Source: Alloyangia pacifica
GTDB lineage: Bacteria > Pseudomonadota > Alphaproteobacteria > Rhodobacterales > Rhodobacteraceae
Reading direction: 5' to 3'
Assembly (NCBI RefSeq): GCF_003111685.1
Contig: NZ_CP022189.1
Location: forward strand, 62,001 to 126,000
DNA length: 64,000 nt
Shown here: one piece after another, positions 17,379-26,406 of the stretch
Numbering within the stretch: position 1 is the first letter of the stretch
Layout of the letters: every line of letters starts with the position of its first letter
Translations under genes and position numbers: made by a program
The notes under the pieces: model-generated
The model's database searches: none
Told to the model about the DNA's origin: nothing
What the model saw: the letters and a program-made list of their open reading frames with translations, nothing else

Positions 17379-18764
17379 TCAGTAGCGGTAGTGCTCGGGC
17401 TTGAACGGCCCTTCCGGCGTCACGCCGATATAGGCCGCCTGCTCGGTCGAGAGCGTGGTCAGCTTGGCACCGACCCGATCGAGGTGCAGCCGCGCCACTT
17501 TCTCGTCGAGGTGCTTGGGCAGGATATAGACCTTGTTCTCGTACTGGTCGCCGTTCTTGTAGAGCTCGATCTGCGCCAGCACCTGGTTGGTGAAGGAGGC
17601 CGACATCACGAAGCTCGGATGACCGGTGGCATTGCCGAGGTTCAGCAGGCGGCCTTCCGACAGCAGGATGATCTTGTTGCCCGAGGGCATCTCGATCATG
17701 TCCACCTGGTCCTTGATGTTGGTCCACTTGTGGTTCTTCAGCGAGGCCACCTGGATCTCGTTGTCGAAGTGACCGATGTTGCCGACGATGGCCATGTTCT
17801 TCATCTCGCGCATGTGCTCGATGCGGATCACGTCCTTGTTGCCGGTGGTGGTGATGAAGATGTCGGCGTCGGCCACGACGTCCTCCAGAAGCACCACCTC
17901 GAAGCCGTCCATCGCCGCCTGCAGGGCGCAGATCGGGTCAGCCTCGGTCACTTTCACCCGCGCACCGGCACCGGCCAGCGAGGCGGCCGAGCCCTTGCCC
18001 ACGTCGCCGTAGCCGCAGACCACGGCGACCTTGCCCGCCATCATCACGTCGGTGGCGCGGCGGATGCCGTCCACGAGGCTCTCGCGGCAGCCGTACTTGT
18101 TGTCGAACTTCGACTTGGTGACGCTGTCATTGACGTTGATCGCCGGGAAGGGCAGCTGGCCCTTCTTCTGCAGATCATACAGGCGATGCACGCCGGTGGT
18201 GGTCTCTTCCGAGACGCCCATGATCGCCTCGCGGGTCTTGGCGAACCAGCCCGGGCTCTGCTCCATGCGCTTCTTGATCTGCGCGTGGATCACCGCTTCC
18301 TCTTCCGAGGTCGCCACGCCCAGATCCTCGCCCGCCTCGGCGCGCGCGCCGAGCAGGATGTAGAGCGTCGCGTCGCCGCCGTCGTCGAGGATCATGTTCG
18401 CGCCCTCGGGGAACTGGAACGAGCGATCGAGGTAATCCCAGTGCTCTTCCAGCGTCTGCCCCTTCACGGCAAAGACCGGCGTGCCGCCCGCGGCGATCGC
18501 GGCGGCGGCGTGGTCCTGGGTCGAGAAGATGTTGCAAGAGGCCCAGCGCACGTCGGCGCCCAGCGCCTTCAGCGTCTCGATTAGCACCGCGGTCTGGATC
18601 GTCATGTGCAGCGAGCCGACGATCCGCGCGCCCTTCAGCGGCTGCGCCTCGCCGAACTCGGCGCGGCAGGCCATCAGGCCCGGCATCTCGGTTTCGGCGA
18701 TGTCGAGTTCCTTGCGGCCAAAGTCGGCCAGCGAGATGTCCTTGACGATATAGTCTTCAGCCAT
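17379..18764 (-). CDS. ahcY: Adenosylhomocysteinase (S-adenosylhomocysteine hydrolase)
   Basis: Hydrolyses S-adenosylhomocysteine to adenosine and homocysteine, relieving product inhibition of methyltransferases. The 461-residue protein has the NAD-binding [11 protein letters not shown], the active-site region [32 protein letters not shown] and the C-terminal KPEHYRY that closes the cofactor site. The ATG at 18764 starts the conserved region. The 122 bp upstream contain a hairpin but no riboswitch I could recognise. Confidence 0.97.
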   Translation of the reverse strand: MAEDYIVKDISLADFGRKELDIAETEMPGLMACRAEFGEAQPLKGARIVGSLHMTIQTAVLIETLKALGADVRWASCNIFSTQDHAAAAIAAGGTPVFAVKGQTLEEHWDYLDRSFQFPEGANMILDDGGDATLYILLGARAEAGEDLGVATSEEEAVIHAQIKKRMEQSPGWFAKTREAIMGVSEETTTGVHRLYDLQKKGQLPFPAINVNDSVTKSKFDNKYGCRESLVDGIRRATDVMMAGKVAVVCGYGDVGKGSAASLAGAGARVKVTEADPICALQAAMDGFEVVLLEDVVADADIFITTTGNKDVIRIEHMREMKNMAIVGNIGHFDNEIQVASLKNHKWTNIKDQVDMIEMPSGNKIILLSEGRLLNLGNATGHPSFVMSASFTNQVLAQIELYKNGDQYENKVYILPKHLDEKVARLHLDRVGAKLTTLSTEQAAYIGVTPEGPFKPEHYRY

Positions 18765-18789
18765 GGTCCGGCGCTCCAATTCGAATATC

Positions 18790-18815
18790 GGGATTGCTGG
18801 GCTGGGTAGCATCCC
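18790..18815 (-). promoter_or_regulatory. Hairpin in the ahcY leader
   Basis: On the minus strand GGGAT-GCT pairs with AGC-A-ATCCC around a 9-nt loop (one bulged A), 26 nt upstream of the ahcY start. It could be a leader RNA element. It does not match the SAH or SAM riboswitch consensus that I know. Confidence 0.25.
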
Positions 18816-18886
18816 TTGCTATGCCCCGCAACGTGGATCACAGTCTGGCCTAAACGGAAGCATAATCCGCCAAAGGCAGCCGCGGC

Positions 18887-19333
18887 ATGGACCACACCCC
18901 TCCCAGCAACGCTTACGGGCGCTACTGCGTGCCCGCAGGGCTCGAGACGCGCCCCGCGGTGAAGGCCGTCCGGGCCGGCGGAATTTATGAACCTCAGACC
19001 ATGGCCTTCATGCGCGCCCATGCGGGCGGCAGAGACATCGATCACGCCGGCACCTTCTTCGGCGACGTCCTGCCCGGCGTCGCAGCGGCGATGCTCGACT
19101 TCGTCATTCCGCGCGACCGGCAGGTGACGATCGTGCAACTCGACGTCGAGGGTCACGAGAAGCGCGCGCTCAAGAGCGCCTATCACCTCATCCACCGCTG
19201 CAGGCGGATCCTGATCCTCGAGAACCGCGGCAACAAGACCTGGATCCAGCGCAGGTTCCGCGGCCTCGGCCACTGGGTCCGCGGCAAGCTGCACGGCAAT
19301 TTTGTCTACGCCACGGAAGACCTGGACCTCTGA
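18887..19333 (+). pseudogene. FkbM-type methyltransferase with an in-frame internal deletion
   Basis: A 148-residue reading frame. Residues 10-66 match the start of FkbM-family methyltransferases (YGRYCVPAGLE, FMRAHAGGRDIDHAGTFFGD) and residues 72-110 match the end of the domain (TIVQLDVEGHEKRAL, HRCRRILILE). The middle that normally carries the FEPNPE-type SAM-binding segment, roughly 75-80 residues, is missing; the join lies near residues 66-71 (about 19082-19100). The frame stays open, but without that segment methyl transfer is unlikely. It may be a decaying gene or a short variant. The stop is 2 bp before the HD gene. Confidence 0.65.
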
Positions 19334-19335
19334 AG

Positions 19336-19938
19336 ATGCCTCCCAAACCCAAGCAACCCCGCGCCTGGCAGCGCATGCTCTCCGGCCGGCGCCTCGACCT
19401 GCTCGACCCCACACCGGTGGACATCGAGATCGAGGACATCGCCCACGGACTCGCCTTCGTCGCCCGCTGGAACGGCCAGACCCGGGGCGACTTCCCCTAT
19501 TCCGTCGCCGAGCATTCGCTGCTGGTCGAGACGCTGTTCTGCCGTCTGTGCCCCAGTGCCAGTCCCGCCGAGAAACTCTTCGCGCTGCTGCATGACGCGC
19601 CCGAATACGTCATCGGCGACATGATCTCACCGGTCAAGGCGGCGGTCGGCCCGGGCTACTGCGAGCTCGACAAACGGCTGGCGGCGGCGATCCATATCCG
19701 CTTCGGCCTGCCCGCCACGCCCGGCATCCGTCTCAAGAAGCAGATCAAGAAGGCCGACAACGTCTCGGCCTGGATGGAAGCCACCCAGATCGCCGGCTTC
19801 TCCGAAACCGAAGCCTCGCGCTTCTTCAAGCGCCCCGACGCTACCCTTGTCGAAGGGCTCGACATCCACCTGCGTCCGCCGGTCGAGGTGCGCCGCGCCT
19901 ATACCGCGCGCCACGCCGAGCTGCTGGCGCTGCTGTGA
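19336..19938 (+). CDS. HD domain phosphohydrolase (YfbR-like)
   Basis: A 200-residue metal-dependent phosphohydrolase, probably a 5'-nucleotidase or related enzyme. The HD signature is seen as SVAEHSLLVE, LLHDAPEYVIGD and KKADNVSAWMEA, the spaced His, His-Asp and Asp that bind the metal. The N-terminus (AWQRMLSGRRLDLLDP) is typical of this alphaproteobacterial group. The following GNAT gene begins inside its stop codon (GTGA), so the pair is translationally coupled. Confidence 0.88.
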   Translation: MPPKPKQPRAWQRMLSGRRLDLLDPTPVDIEIEDIAHGLAFVARWNGQTRGDFPYSVAEHSLLVETLFCRLCPSASPAEKLFALLHDAPEYVIGDMISPVKAAVGPGYCELDKRLAAAIHIRFGLPATPGIRLKKQIKKADNVSAWMEATQIAGFSETEASRFFKRPDATLVEGLDIHLRPPVEVRRAYTARHAELLALL

Positions 19939-20426
19939 GCTGCGCTGGGATCTCCATCCGCCGTGCGGGCACGCTCGATGCGCGGCCGATGGCCGAGCTG
20001 CTCAACGAGATCATCGCGCAGGGCGGCACCACGGCGATGACACAGCCCGTCAGCGGAGAGGATCTGCGCCACTGGATGGGCACGCCGCGCGCCGTCTGGC
20101 ACGTTGCAGAGGACGAGGCGGGCACGTTGCTTGGCTTCCAATGGGTCGAGCCGCACCCGCAACATGGTGACACCGTCGCGCAGATCGCAACTTTTGCGCG
20201 GGTCGGCCGCACCGGGCTCGGCATCGGTTCGGCGCTTTTCGAAGCCACCCGCGCCGCCTGCCGCGACGAAGCCTACGCCTGGATCAACGCCGAGATCCGC
20301 GCCGACAACGAGGGCGGGCTGATCTACTATCAGAGTCGCGGCTTCGAGGACTACGGCACGATCCGCGACTACCGGCTCGGCGATGGCGGCACCGTAGACA
20401 AGGTGCTCAAGCGCTACGACCTCTGA
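19935..20426 (+). CDS. GNAT family N-acetyltransferase
   Basis: A 163-residue acetyltransferase. It begins ISIRRAGTLDARPMAELLNEI, carries an acetyl-CoA loop in VGRTGLGIGSALFEAT and the C-terminal NEGGLIYYQSRGFEDYG. The start is a GTG overlapping the TGA of the HD gene; no ATG lies near. The substrate is unknown; phosphinothricin-type acetylation is one family possibility. Confidence 0.85.
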   Translation: MSCAGISIRRAGTLDARPMAELLNEIIAQGGTTAMTQPVSGEDLRHWMGTPRAVWHVAEDEAGTLLGFQWVEPHPQHGDTVAQIATFARVGRTGLGIGSALFEATRAACRDEAYAWINAEIRADNEGGLIYYQSRGFEDYGTIRDYRLGDGGTVDKVLKRYDL

Positions 20427-20446
20427 GCCCTGCCGGACAGACGGAA

Positions 20447-20469
20447 GCCGCGCCCTTGCGAAGCGCGGC
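20447..20469. terminator. Hairpin in the GNAT-regA convergent gap
   Basis: GCCGCGC (20447-20453) pairs with GCGCGGC (20463-20469) around a 9-nt loop. Only a short T-rich stretch follows, so it is a weak terminator candidate between the convergent GNAT and regA genes. Confidence 0.4.
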
Positions 20470-20531
20470 CCCTGATTTCTCCTAGGCAGGCATACCGCCG
20501 CCGGAGGCTGCGCTTGCCCGGGCGCTGCCCC

Positions 20532-21086
20532 TCACTTCGGCGAGCGCTTCGCGAGGATGCGCTGCAAAGTCCGGCGGTGCATGTTGAGACGCCGCGCGGT
20601 TTCCGACACGTTGCGGTCGCAAAGCTCGTAGACCCGCTGAATGTGCTCCCAACGAACACGGTCGGCGCTCATGGGGTTCTCCGGCGGCGGCGGCAGGTCG
20701 TCGCCGCGCGACAGCAGGGCATTGGTGATGTCGGTGGCGTCGGCCGGCTTCGACAGATAGTCGGTGGCGCCGATCTTCACCGCGGCGACGGCGGTGGCGA
20801 TGGCACCATAGCCGGTCAGCACGACGATGCGGCTGTCGGGGCGCCGCTCGCGGAGCACCTCGACCACGTCGAGCCCGTTGCCATCCTCAAGCCTCAGGTC
20901 GACCACGGCATAGGCCGGCGGACGCGCCTTGGCGATGGCAGTGCCGGCCGCGACCGACTCGGCAATCTCGACCTCGAAGCCGCGTTTTTCCATGGCCTTG
21001 GCCAGCCGCTTGAGGAAAGGCTCGTCGTCATCGACAAGCAGCAGCGAGCGATCGTCGCCCAGGTCGTCTTGTGTGAGTTCCGCCAC
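20532..21086 (-). CDS. regA: Redox response regulator RegA/ActR/PrrA
   Basis: Response regulator of the RegB/RegA redox system, which controls respiration, carbon and nitrogen fixation and, where present, photosynthesis genes. The 184-residue protein has a receiver domain with LLLVDDDE, the phospho-acceptor Asp63 in VVDLRLEDG, T and K in VVLTGYG and YLSKPAD, a proline linker (PPPPE) and a Fis-type helix-turn-helix (NVSETARRLNMHRRTLQRIL). The near-invariant DNA-binding helix of this family is intact. It is followed by a convergent GNAT gene; senC lies 77 bp upstream. Confidence 0.96.
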   Translation of the reverse strand: MAELTQDDLGDDRSLLLVDDDEPFLKRLAKAMEKRGFEVEIAESVAAGTAIAKARPPAYAVVDLRLEDGNGLDVVEVLRERRPDSRIVVLTGYGAIATAVAAVKIGATDYLSKPADATDITNALLSRGDDLPPPPENPMSADRVRWEHIQRVYELCDRNVSETARRLNMHRRTLQRILAKRSPK

Positions 21087-21163
21087 GGAGGCCCCCGTCC
21101 TATGGACCGGCTTGAAGCGCCGTATGAGAAAATCTCTTATCCCGCCCGCGACATGCGGTCAAA

Positions 21164-21799
21164 TCAAGCCGGCCCCATGCGATTGATGTAGCAGGTGGTA
21201 CGCTCGGCCAGCTGCACCGGCGACACGTCGCGGCGGAAAAACTCGGCGAAGCCAAGGCCCGGCAGGACGAGGTAGGTAAAGGCCGAATGATCCACCGAGT
21301 AGAACTCGGGATCCTCGTCGTTCTTTTTGTAATAGGCGCGGTAGGCTTTCGCGGCCTGCGCGACCTGCGCCTCCGAGCCGGTCAGCCCGATCATCTTGTC
21401 GTGAATGTTCGCGGCATACTGCCCCATGACCTCGGGCGTGTCCCGCGCCGGATCGACCGAGATCATCATCGGCGTCGCCGAATAGCCGGCCTCGGCCAGC
21501 AGGTCGACCGCATCGGCGTTGCGGATATTGTCGAGCGGGCAGATGTCCGGGCAGAAGGTGTAGCCGAAATAAAGCAGCGTCGGCTCGGTGATCACATCGG
21601 CGTCGGTCACCGTCTCTCCCGAGGGGAGCACCAGCTCGAAGGGTCCGCCGATCGCCCCGGCCCCGCCAGCCACCACGCCTTCGCGGCAGTCGGCAAAGGG
21701 ATCGTCCCCCCGGCCCCATTGGGTTGCCATCCAGATCCCGGCGGAAAGGGCGACGAGGCCGCCGGCGGCGACAATGGCGACAAGCGTGGCGGGTTTCAT
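21164..21799 (-). CDS. senC: SCO1/SenC/PrrC family copper chaperone
   Basis: A 211-residue membrane-anchored thioredoxin-fold protein that helps assemble the CuA or CuB site of cytochrome oxidase and is linked to redox signalling through RegB/PrrB. It has an N-terminal anchor helix (about 5-27), the copper-binding Cys83-x3-Cys87 in FCPDIC, and the distal histidine in YSVDHSAFTY. It lies between regA and the divergent regB, the classical arrangement in Rhodobacter and relatives. Confidence 0.94.
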   Translation of the reverse strand: MKPATLVAIVAAGGLVALSAGIWMATQWGRGDDPFADCREGVVAGGAGAIGGPFELVLPSGETVTDADVITEPTLLYFGYTFCPDICPLDNIRNADAVDLLAEAGYSATPMMISVDPARDTPEVMGQYAANIHDKMIGLTGSEAQVAQAAKAYRAYYKKNDEDPEFYSVDHSAFTYLVLPGLGFAEFFRRDVSPVQLAERTTCYINRMGPA

Positions 21800-21941
21800 G
21801 GCGGGTTCCTTCCCGGGGATCGATCAGGCCGGCGCCGGGGCGAGGCGCATTGCAAATCCCCAACCCAAGCATGACACTCCCAGACCTAACGATTGCCCCC
21901 CGGGGCGCAAGCCAAGAAACCATGCGAAAGAAGACACCGGC

Positions 21942-23330
21942 ATGAGCCCGACGGACCTGGTCCTGCCCTGGCAGGAAGAACGCAGCACCTTCATCCGGCT
22001 GCGCACGATGATCCTGCTGCGCTGGGTGGCCATCGTCGGCCAGATCGCCGCGCTTGTGGTGGCCCAATCGGTCTACGATCTGCAGCTGCCGCTCGGCCTG
22101 TGCTATCTCGCCGTCGGCATTTCGGTGATCGGCAACCTCGTCGCCAGCCTGATCTTCCCCGAGACCAAGCGCCTGTCGGAAGCCGAGAACTTCCTCATGG
22201 TGATGTTCGACCTCTTGCAGCTGTGCTTCCTGCTCTATCTCACCGGCGGGCTGCACAATCCCTTCTCTGTCATGGTGCTGGGGCCGGTGACCGTTTCGGC
22301 GGTGATGCTCTCGCTGCGCTCGACCATCGTGCTCAACGTCACTGCCTTCCTGCTGATCTCGGGCATGGTCTTTGCGCATGTGCCGCTGCACACGGTCGAC
22401 GGGCAGGTGCTGCAGATTCCCGATCTCTTCGTCTTCGGCCAATGGGCGGCCATCGCCATCGCTCTGGTCTTCCTGTCGGTCTACGCCCGCCGGGTCACCA
22501 CCGAGATGAACGCCATGTCAGATGCGCTCAACGCCACCCAGATGGCGCTGTCGCGGCAGCAGAAACTCAACGACCTGGGCGGCGTGGTGGCCGCGGCGGC
22601 GCATGAGCTGGGCACGCCTCTGGCAACCATCAAGCTGACCTCGGCCGAGCTCATCGAAGAGCTTGACGATCGCCCCGAACTGCAAGAGGACGCACGGCTG
22701 ATCCGGACGCAGGCCGACCGCTGCCGCGACATCCTTCGCTCCATGGGCCGGGCGGGGAAGGACGATCTGCACCTGCGCACTGCCCCGCTCACCGAGGTGA
22801 TCCGCGAGGCAGCCGAGCCGCACGAGAACCGCGGCAAGCACGTCAGCCTCGAGACGATCGGCGACACCGATCTGCCCATGCCGCAGATCCTGCGTCACCC
22901 AGAGGTGATCCACGGGCTGCGCAATCTCGTGCAGAATGCCGTCGATTTCGCCCGCAGCCGGGTCTGGATCGAGACCGGCTGGGATGCGCAAAGCGTCACC
23001 GTGCGGATCATCGACGACGGGCCGGGCTTCCCGCCGCATCTCATAGGCCGGATCGGCGATCCGATGATCCGCCGCCGCAAGACCGAGGCCGAACGCCGCG
23101 CCCGGCCCGAATACGAGGGCATGGGGCTGGGCCTTTTCATCGCCAAGACCTTGTTGGAGCGCTCCGGCGCCGAGTTGAGCTTCGCCAATGGCTCGGATCC
23201 GACCGCACCCGAGCCTCCGGGCACACGCCGGGGCGCGGTGGTCGAACTGGTCTGGCCGCGCGTGGCCATCGTCGCGCCCGAGACCGCGCCGGGCACCCCG
23301 CTCGGCGAGAATCCCGCCTTCGGCGCCTGA
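21942..23330 (+). CDS. regB: Redox sensor histidine kinase RegB/PrrB/ActS
   Basis: Membrane sensor kinase that phosphorylates RegA under reducing conditions. The 462-residue protein has about six N-terminal helices (residues 25-180) with the ubiquinone-binding GGLHNPF motif, the phospho-acceptor His221 in AAHELGTPLATIK, the redox-active cysteine equivalent Cys261 in DRCRDILRSMGRAGKDD, and an ATPase domain (NLVQNAVDFA, DDGPGFP, GMGLGLFIAKTLLE). All key residues are present, so the system should be functional. The ATG at 21942 is chosen because family similarity begins there. The shared upstream region with senC is 142 bp. Confidence 0.95.
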   Translation: MSPTDLVLPWQEERSTFIRLRTMILLRWVAIVGQIAALVVAQSVYDLQLPLGLCYLAVGISVIGNLVASLIFPETKRLSEAENFLMVMFDLLQLCFLLYLTGGLHNPFSVMVLGPVTVSAVMLSLRSTIVLNVTAFLLISGMVFAHVPLHTVDGQVLQIPDLFVFGQWAAIAIALVFLSVYARRVTTEMNAMSDALNATQMALSRQQKLNDLGGVVAAAAHELGTPLATIKLTSAELIEELDDRPELQEDARLIRTQADRCRDILRSMGRAGKDDLHLRTAPLTEVIREAAEPHENRGKHVSLETIGDTDLPMPQILRHPEVIHGLRNLVQNAVDFARSRVWIETGWDAQSVTVRIIDDGPGFPPHLIGRIGDPMIRRRKTEAERRARPEYEGMGLGLFIAKTLLERSGAELSFANGSDPTAPEPPGTRRGAVVELVWPRVAIVAPETAPGTPLGENPAFGA

Positions 23331-23434
23331 CCTCACCCCTCTGCGCACCGCTCTTGATCGCTCGCTCAAAATTAACCGGCTATTAACCAGTAAGACCGTA
23401 ATCTGGCCAAACGTCCAACGGAACGGAGGCCGGA

Positions 23435-24940
23435 TTGGAGCTCACAATCGCGCTCGCCATCGGAGTCGGCGCTGGTATCGCGGCGTTTTTGGGAACCTAC
23501 GGCTTGCGCTCGTCCCACGCATCGCCCGCCTCGGGGCGCGCGGACGAAAGCCCGAGTTGCCGCGACGACGAAACCGAAATTCTGATGATCGGCCAAAGGG
23601 TCGCCGACATTACCCGGGCAGCGCGAAACTTTCTCGAAACCGAGCCCGGCGACACGCCGGACTGGCCGTCGCTGCGGCCGCGGCTCGAGGTCTATTTCGG
23701 CCCGCTGCCCGAAACCCTGCCCGCCGAGCCAGCAAGCTTTTCCGCCGTCGGGGCATCCGGCGCCCGGCTGCTGGTCCGTCCAGAGGGCCCCGCGCTTCGG
23801 CTCTTGATCGAGGCCGAGCCCATGGCCGCGGGTGCGCGGCTCAAGCTGCAGTCCGAGTTGAACGAGCTGCCCCGCCTGCGCCGCGCCCTGGCCCTGGTGC
23901 CCTGCCCGATCTGGCAGACCGACGAGACGCAAAACGTGGTCTGGAGCAATGCCGCCTACGAAGACGCCTGCGCGCAGGTCGACGCTTCGCCCACTGGCCC
24001 CGCACCCTTCGATTTGGTCGCCCCCGACGGCAGCGACACGCGCCGCAGCCGGACCGCTCTTGGCGCGCGCGGCGAGGACAGCCGCTACTGGTACGAGGTG
24101 CAGTCCCATCGCAACCGCGACGGCTGGATGCATTTCGCCACGAATATCGACGCCATCATCCGGGCCGAGATAAACCAGCGCAGTTTCCTGCAGACCTTGA
24201 CCCGTATCTTCGCGCATCTGCCCATCGGCCTCGCGGTCTTCGACCGCGATCACCGCCTGGTGCTGTTCAATCCCGCGCTGATCGACCTCACCGGCTTGCA
24301 AGCCGAATTCCTCAGCGCCCGCCCAAACGTCATGAGCGTCTTCGACTCGCTACGCGAAGGGCGCATGATGCCCGAGCCGAAAAACTACAAGGGTTGGCGC
24401 GAACACCTGACGGGGCTCATCGCCGCGGCCTCCTCCGATCTCTACATCGAGACATGGGAGCTGCCCGCGGGCCTGACCTACAGGATCACGGGGCGGCCGC
24501 ATCCAGATGCCGGGATCGCCTTTCTGTTCGAGGACATCAGCTCCGAAATCACCCTCACCCGGCGCTTTCGGCAAGAGCTGGACCAGGCCCATTCGGTGCT
24601 CGACAGCCTCGAGGAGGCCGTGGCGGTCTTCTCACCCCAGGGGGTTCTCAGCTCCTGCAACGAAGCTTATCGCGGGCTCTGGGGCAGTGATCCCGACACC
24701 TGCGTGGCCGATCTGTCGGTGAGCGAGGCCACCGCCTCCTGGCAGGACGCCTGCGCCCCCAGCCCGATCTGGGGTGACATCCGCGACTTCGTGCTGAGCC
24801 TTGGCGACCGCGCCGCCTGGGAGGCGCCGCTGCTCTTGCGGGACGGCCGGCCGCTCATGTGCAAGGTCAGCCCGATGACCGGCGGCGCGACGCTCTTGCG
24901 CTTCAGTCACGATCCCCGGATGGCGAACGTCCCCGGCTGA
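23435..24940 (+). CDS. PAS-domain protein with N-terminal membrane anchor, no kinase domain
   Basis: A 501-residue protein with one N-terminal hydrophobic helix (about 3-22) and several PAS-like segments: near 145-250 (LALVPCPIWQTDETQNVVWSN), near 256-370 (LPIGLAVFDRDHRLVLFNPAL) and near 385-470 (VLDSLEEAVAVFSPQGVLSSCN). No histidine kinase, cyclase or other output domain follows, so it may act as a scaffold or sensor partner. Translation starts at a TTG (23435) with GGAGG at 23425-23429. It sits 48 bp before tsaE, an arrangement also common in related genomes. Confidence 0.8.
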   Translation: MELTIALAIGVGAGIAAFLGTYGLRSSHASPASGRADESPSCRDDETEILMIGQRVADITRAARNFLETEPGDTPDWPSLRPRLEVYFGPLPETLPAEPASFSAVGASGARLLVRPEGPALRLLIEAEPMAAGARLKLQSELNELPRLRRALALVPCPIWQTDETQNVVWSNAAYEDACAQVDASPTGPAPFDLVAPDGSDTRRSRTALGARGEDSRYWYEVQSHRNRDGWMHFATNIDAIIRAEINQRSFLQTLTRIFAHLPIGLAVFDRDHRLVLFNPALIDLTGLQAEFLSARPNVMSVFDSLREGRMMPEPKNYKGWREHLTGLIAAASSDLYIETWELPAGLTYRITGRPHPDAGIAFLFEDISSEITLTRRFRQELDQAHSVLDSLEEAVAVFSPQGVLSSCNEAYRGLWGSDPDTCVADLSVSEATASWQDACAPSPIWGDIRDFVLSLGDRAAWEAPLLLRDGRPLMCKVSPMTGGATLLRFSHDPRMANVPG

Positions 24941-24988
24941 CACCCCGATGCCGCTTGCGCGTGCGGGCGGGGATTGTATCTTCCCGCC

Positions 24989-25450
24989 ATGACGACGCGC
25001 GCCCTGTCCCTGCCCTCTCCAGACGCCACCGGTGCGCTGGCCGCCACGCTCGCCCCGCGCCTGCGCCCCGGCGACGTGCTGCTGCTGATCGGCGGCATCG
25101 GGGCGGGCAAGACCCATTTCGCCCGCTGCCTGATCCAGTCGCTGATGGACGAGCCCGAGGACGTGCCTTCGCCCACCTTCACGCTGGTGCAGGTCTACGA
25201 CGTGCCCACGGGCGAGCTCTGGCACAGCGACCTCTACCGCCTCTCGGACCCTGACCAGGTGGTTGAGCTGGGGCTGACCGAGGCCTTCGACGAGGCGATC
25301 TGCCTGGTGGAATGGCCCGACCGGCTGCAGGACCTGACGCCCGCCGCCGCGCTGAGCCTCAGCTTCGAGGTCACCGGCGACGAGACCCGGCAGGTCACGC
25401 TCGACTGGCAGGACGCGCGCTGGGACAGCCGCCTGGAGGGGCTCTGGTGA
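24989..25450 (+). CDS. tsaE: tRNA threonylcarbamoyladenosine biosynthesis ATPase TsaE
   Basis: ATPase that helps TsaD/TsaB make t6A37 on tRNA. The 153-residue protein has the Walker A loop LLIGGIGAGKTHFARCL, SPTFTLVQVYD, the conserved HSDLYRL and LVEWPDRL. The ATG at 24989 is preferred over an upstream TTG at 24974. The next gene starts inside its stop codon with a GTGA overlap. Confidence 0.95.
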   Translation: MTTRALSLPSPDATGALAATLAPRLRPGDVLLLIGGIGAGKTHFARCLIQSLMDEPEDVPSPTFTLVQVYDVPTGELWHSDLYRLSDPDQVVELGLTEAFDEAICLVEWPDRLQDLTPAAALSLSFEVTGDETRQVTLDWQDARWDSRLEGLW

Positions 25451-26406
25451 AAGATTTTCTGCTCAATGCGGGCTGGGGCGATGCCGAGGCGCATCCGCTC
25501 GCCGGCGACGCCTCGTCGCGCCGCTATACCCGGCTGACCCGCGGCGCCGAGAGCGCCATCCTCATGGACGACCCCGAGGGCGACGTGGCGCTCTTTGCCC
25601 GGCTCGCACGGCACCTGCTGTCGATCGATCTCAGCGCCCCGCGGGTGCTGGCGGAAGCGCCGGGGAAGCTGCTTCTGGAAGACCTCGGCGACGGGCTCGT
25701 CGCGCGACTCTGCACCGATGCAGAGACCGAAAAGCGGCTCTATCTCGTGGCGACCGACGCGCTCATCGCCCTGCACCGCCACGCCCCGCCCGAGGACCTG
25801 CCGCTGGCCGACGCGGCGCACCTGTCGCGGATCACCGGCCTCGTCTTCGACGCCTATTGTCCCGGCAGCGGCGCACGCCACGACCCCGAGGCGCGAGACA
25901 GGGTCATCGCGGCGCTGCACGATCTGATCGCCGAGCACGCCCCCGAGACCGACGTGATGATCCTGCGCGACTATCACGCCGAGAACATCCTCTGGCTGCC
26001 CGAACGCGGAGGCGCCGCGCGCGCCGGTCTGCTCGACTTCCAGGATGCCCTCAAAGGCCCGCGCGCCTATGACTTGATCTCGTTGATCCGGGACGCCCGG
26101 CGGGATGTCTCCAAGGCGACTGCCGAGGGCTGCATCAGGCACTATCTCGCGGAAACCGGCGCCGAGGAGGCCCGTTTCCGCAGCGCGCTCGCCGTGCTCG
26201 GCGTGCAGCGCAGCCTGCGCATTCTCGGCATCTTCGCCTCGCTCGCCAAGACCCGCGACAAGCCGCAGTACATCGACCTGATTCCGCGCGTCTGGAACAA
26301 CCTGCAGACCGACCTCGCCCATCCGGCTTTGACCGAGTTGCGCGCCCTGCTCGAGCCGGCCCTGCCCGCGCCCACGCCGCAGACCCTTGAAAGGCTGAAA
26401 TCCTGA
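25447..26406 (+). CDS. amgK: AmgK-like N-acetylmuramate/N-acetylglucosamine kinase
   Basis: A 319-residue aminoglycoside-phosphotransferase-fold kinase. By family and by pairing with a MurU-like gene it is likely AmgK, which phosphorylates MurNAc (or GlcNAc) at C1 in the cell-wall recycling route that bypasses de novo UDP-MurNAc synthesis. Seen: GDASSRRYTRL at the N-terminus, the catalytic loop LRDYHAENILWLP and the metal-binding LLDFQDALKGPRAYDLISLIRDARRDV. It starts at a GTG overlapping the tsaE stop, and its own TGA overlaps the next ATG by one base. Confidence 0.8.
   Translation: MKDFLLNAGWGDAEAHPLAGDASSRRYTRLTRGAESAILMDDPEGDVALFARLARHLLSIDLSAPRVLAEAPGKLLLEDLGDGLVARLCTDAETEKRLYLVATDALIALHRHAPPEDLPLADAAHLSRITGLVFDAYCPGSGARHDPEARDRVIAALHDLIAEHAPETDVMILRDYHAENILWLPERGGAARAGLLDFQDALKGPRAYDLISLIRDARRDVSKATAEGCIRHYLAETGAEEARFRSALAVLGVQRSLRILGIFASLAKTRDKPQYIDLIPRVWNNLQTDLAHPALTELRALLEPALPAPTPQTLERLKS

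Noticed and set aside
18765..18886. SAH or SAM riboswitch upstream of ahcY
   Set aside because: The leader does not match the consensus of the SAH, SAM-II or SAM/SAH classes that I know; only a simple hairpin is seen.
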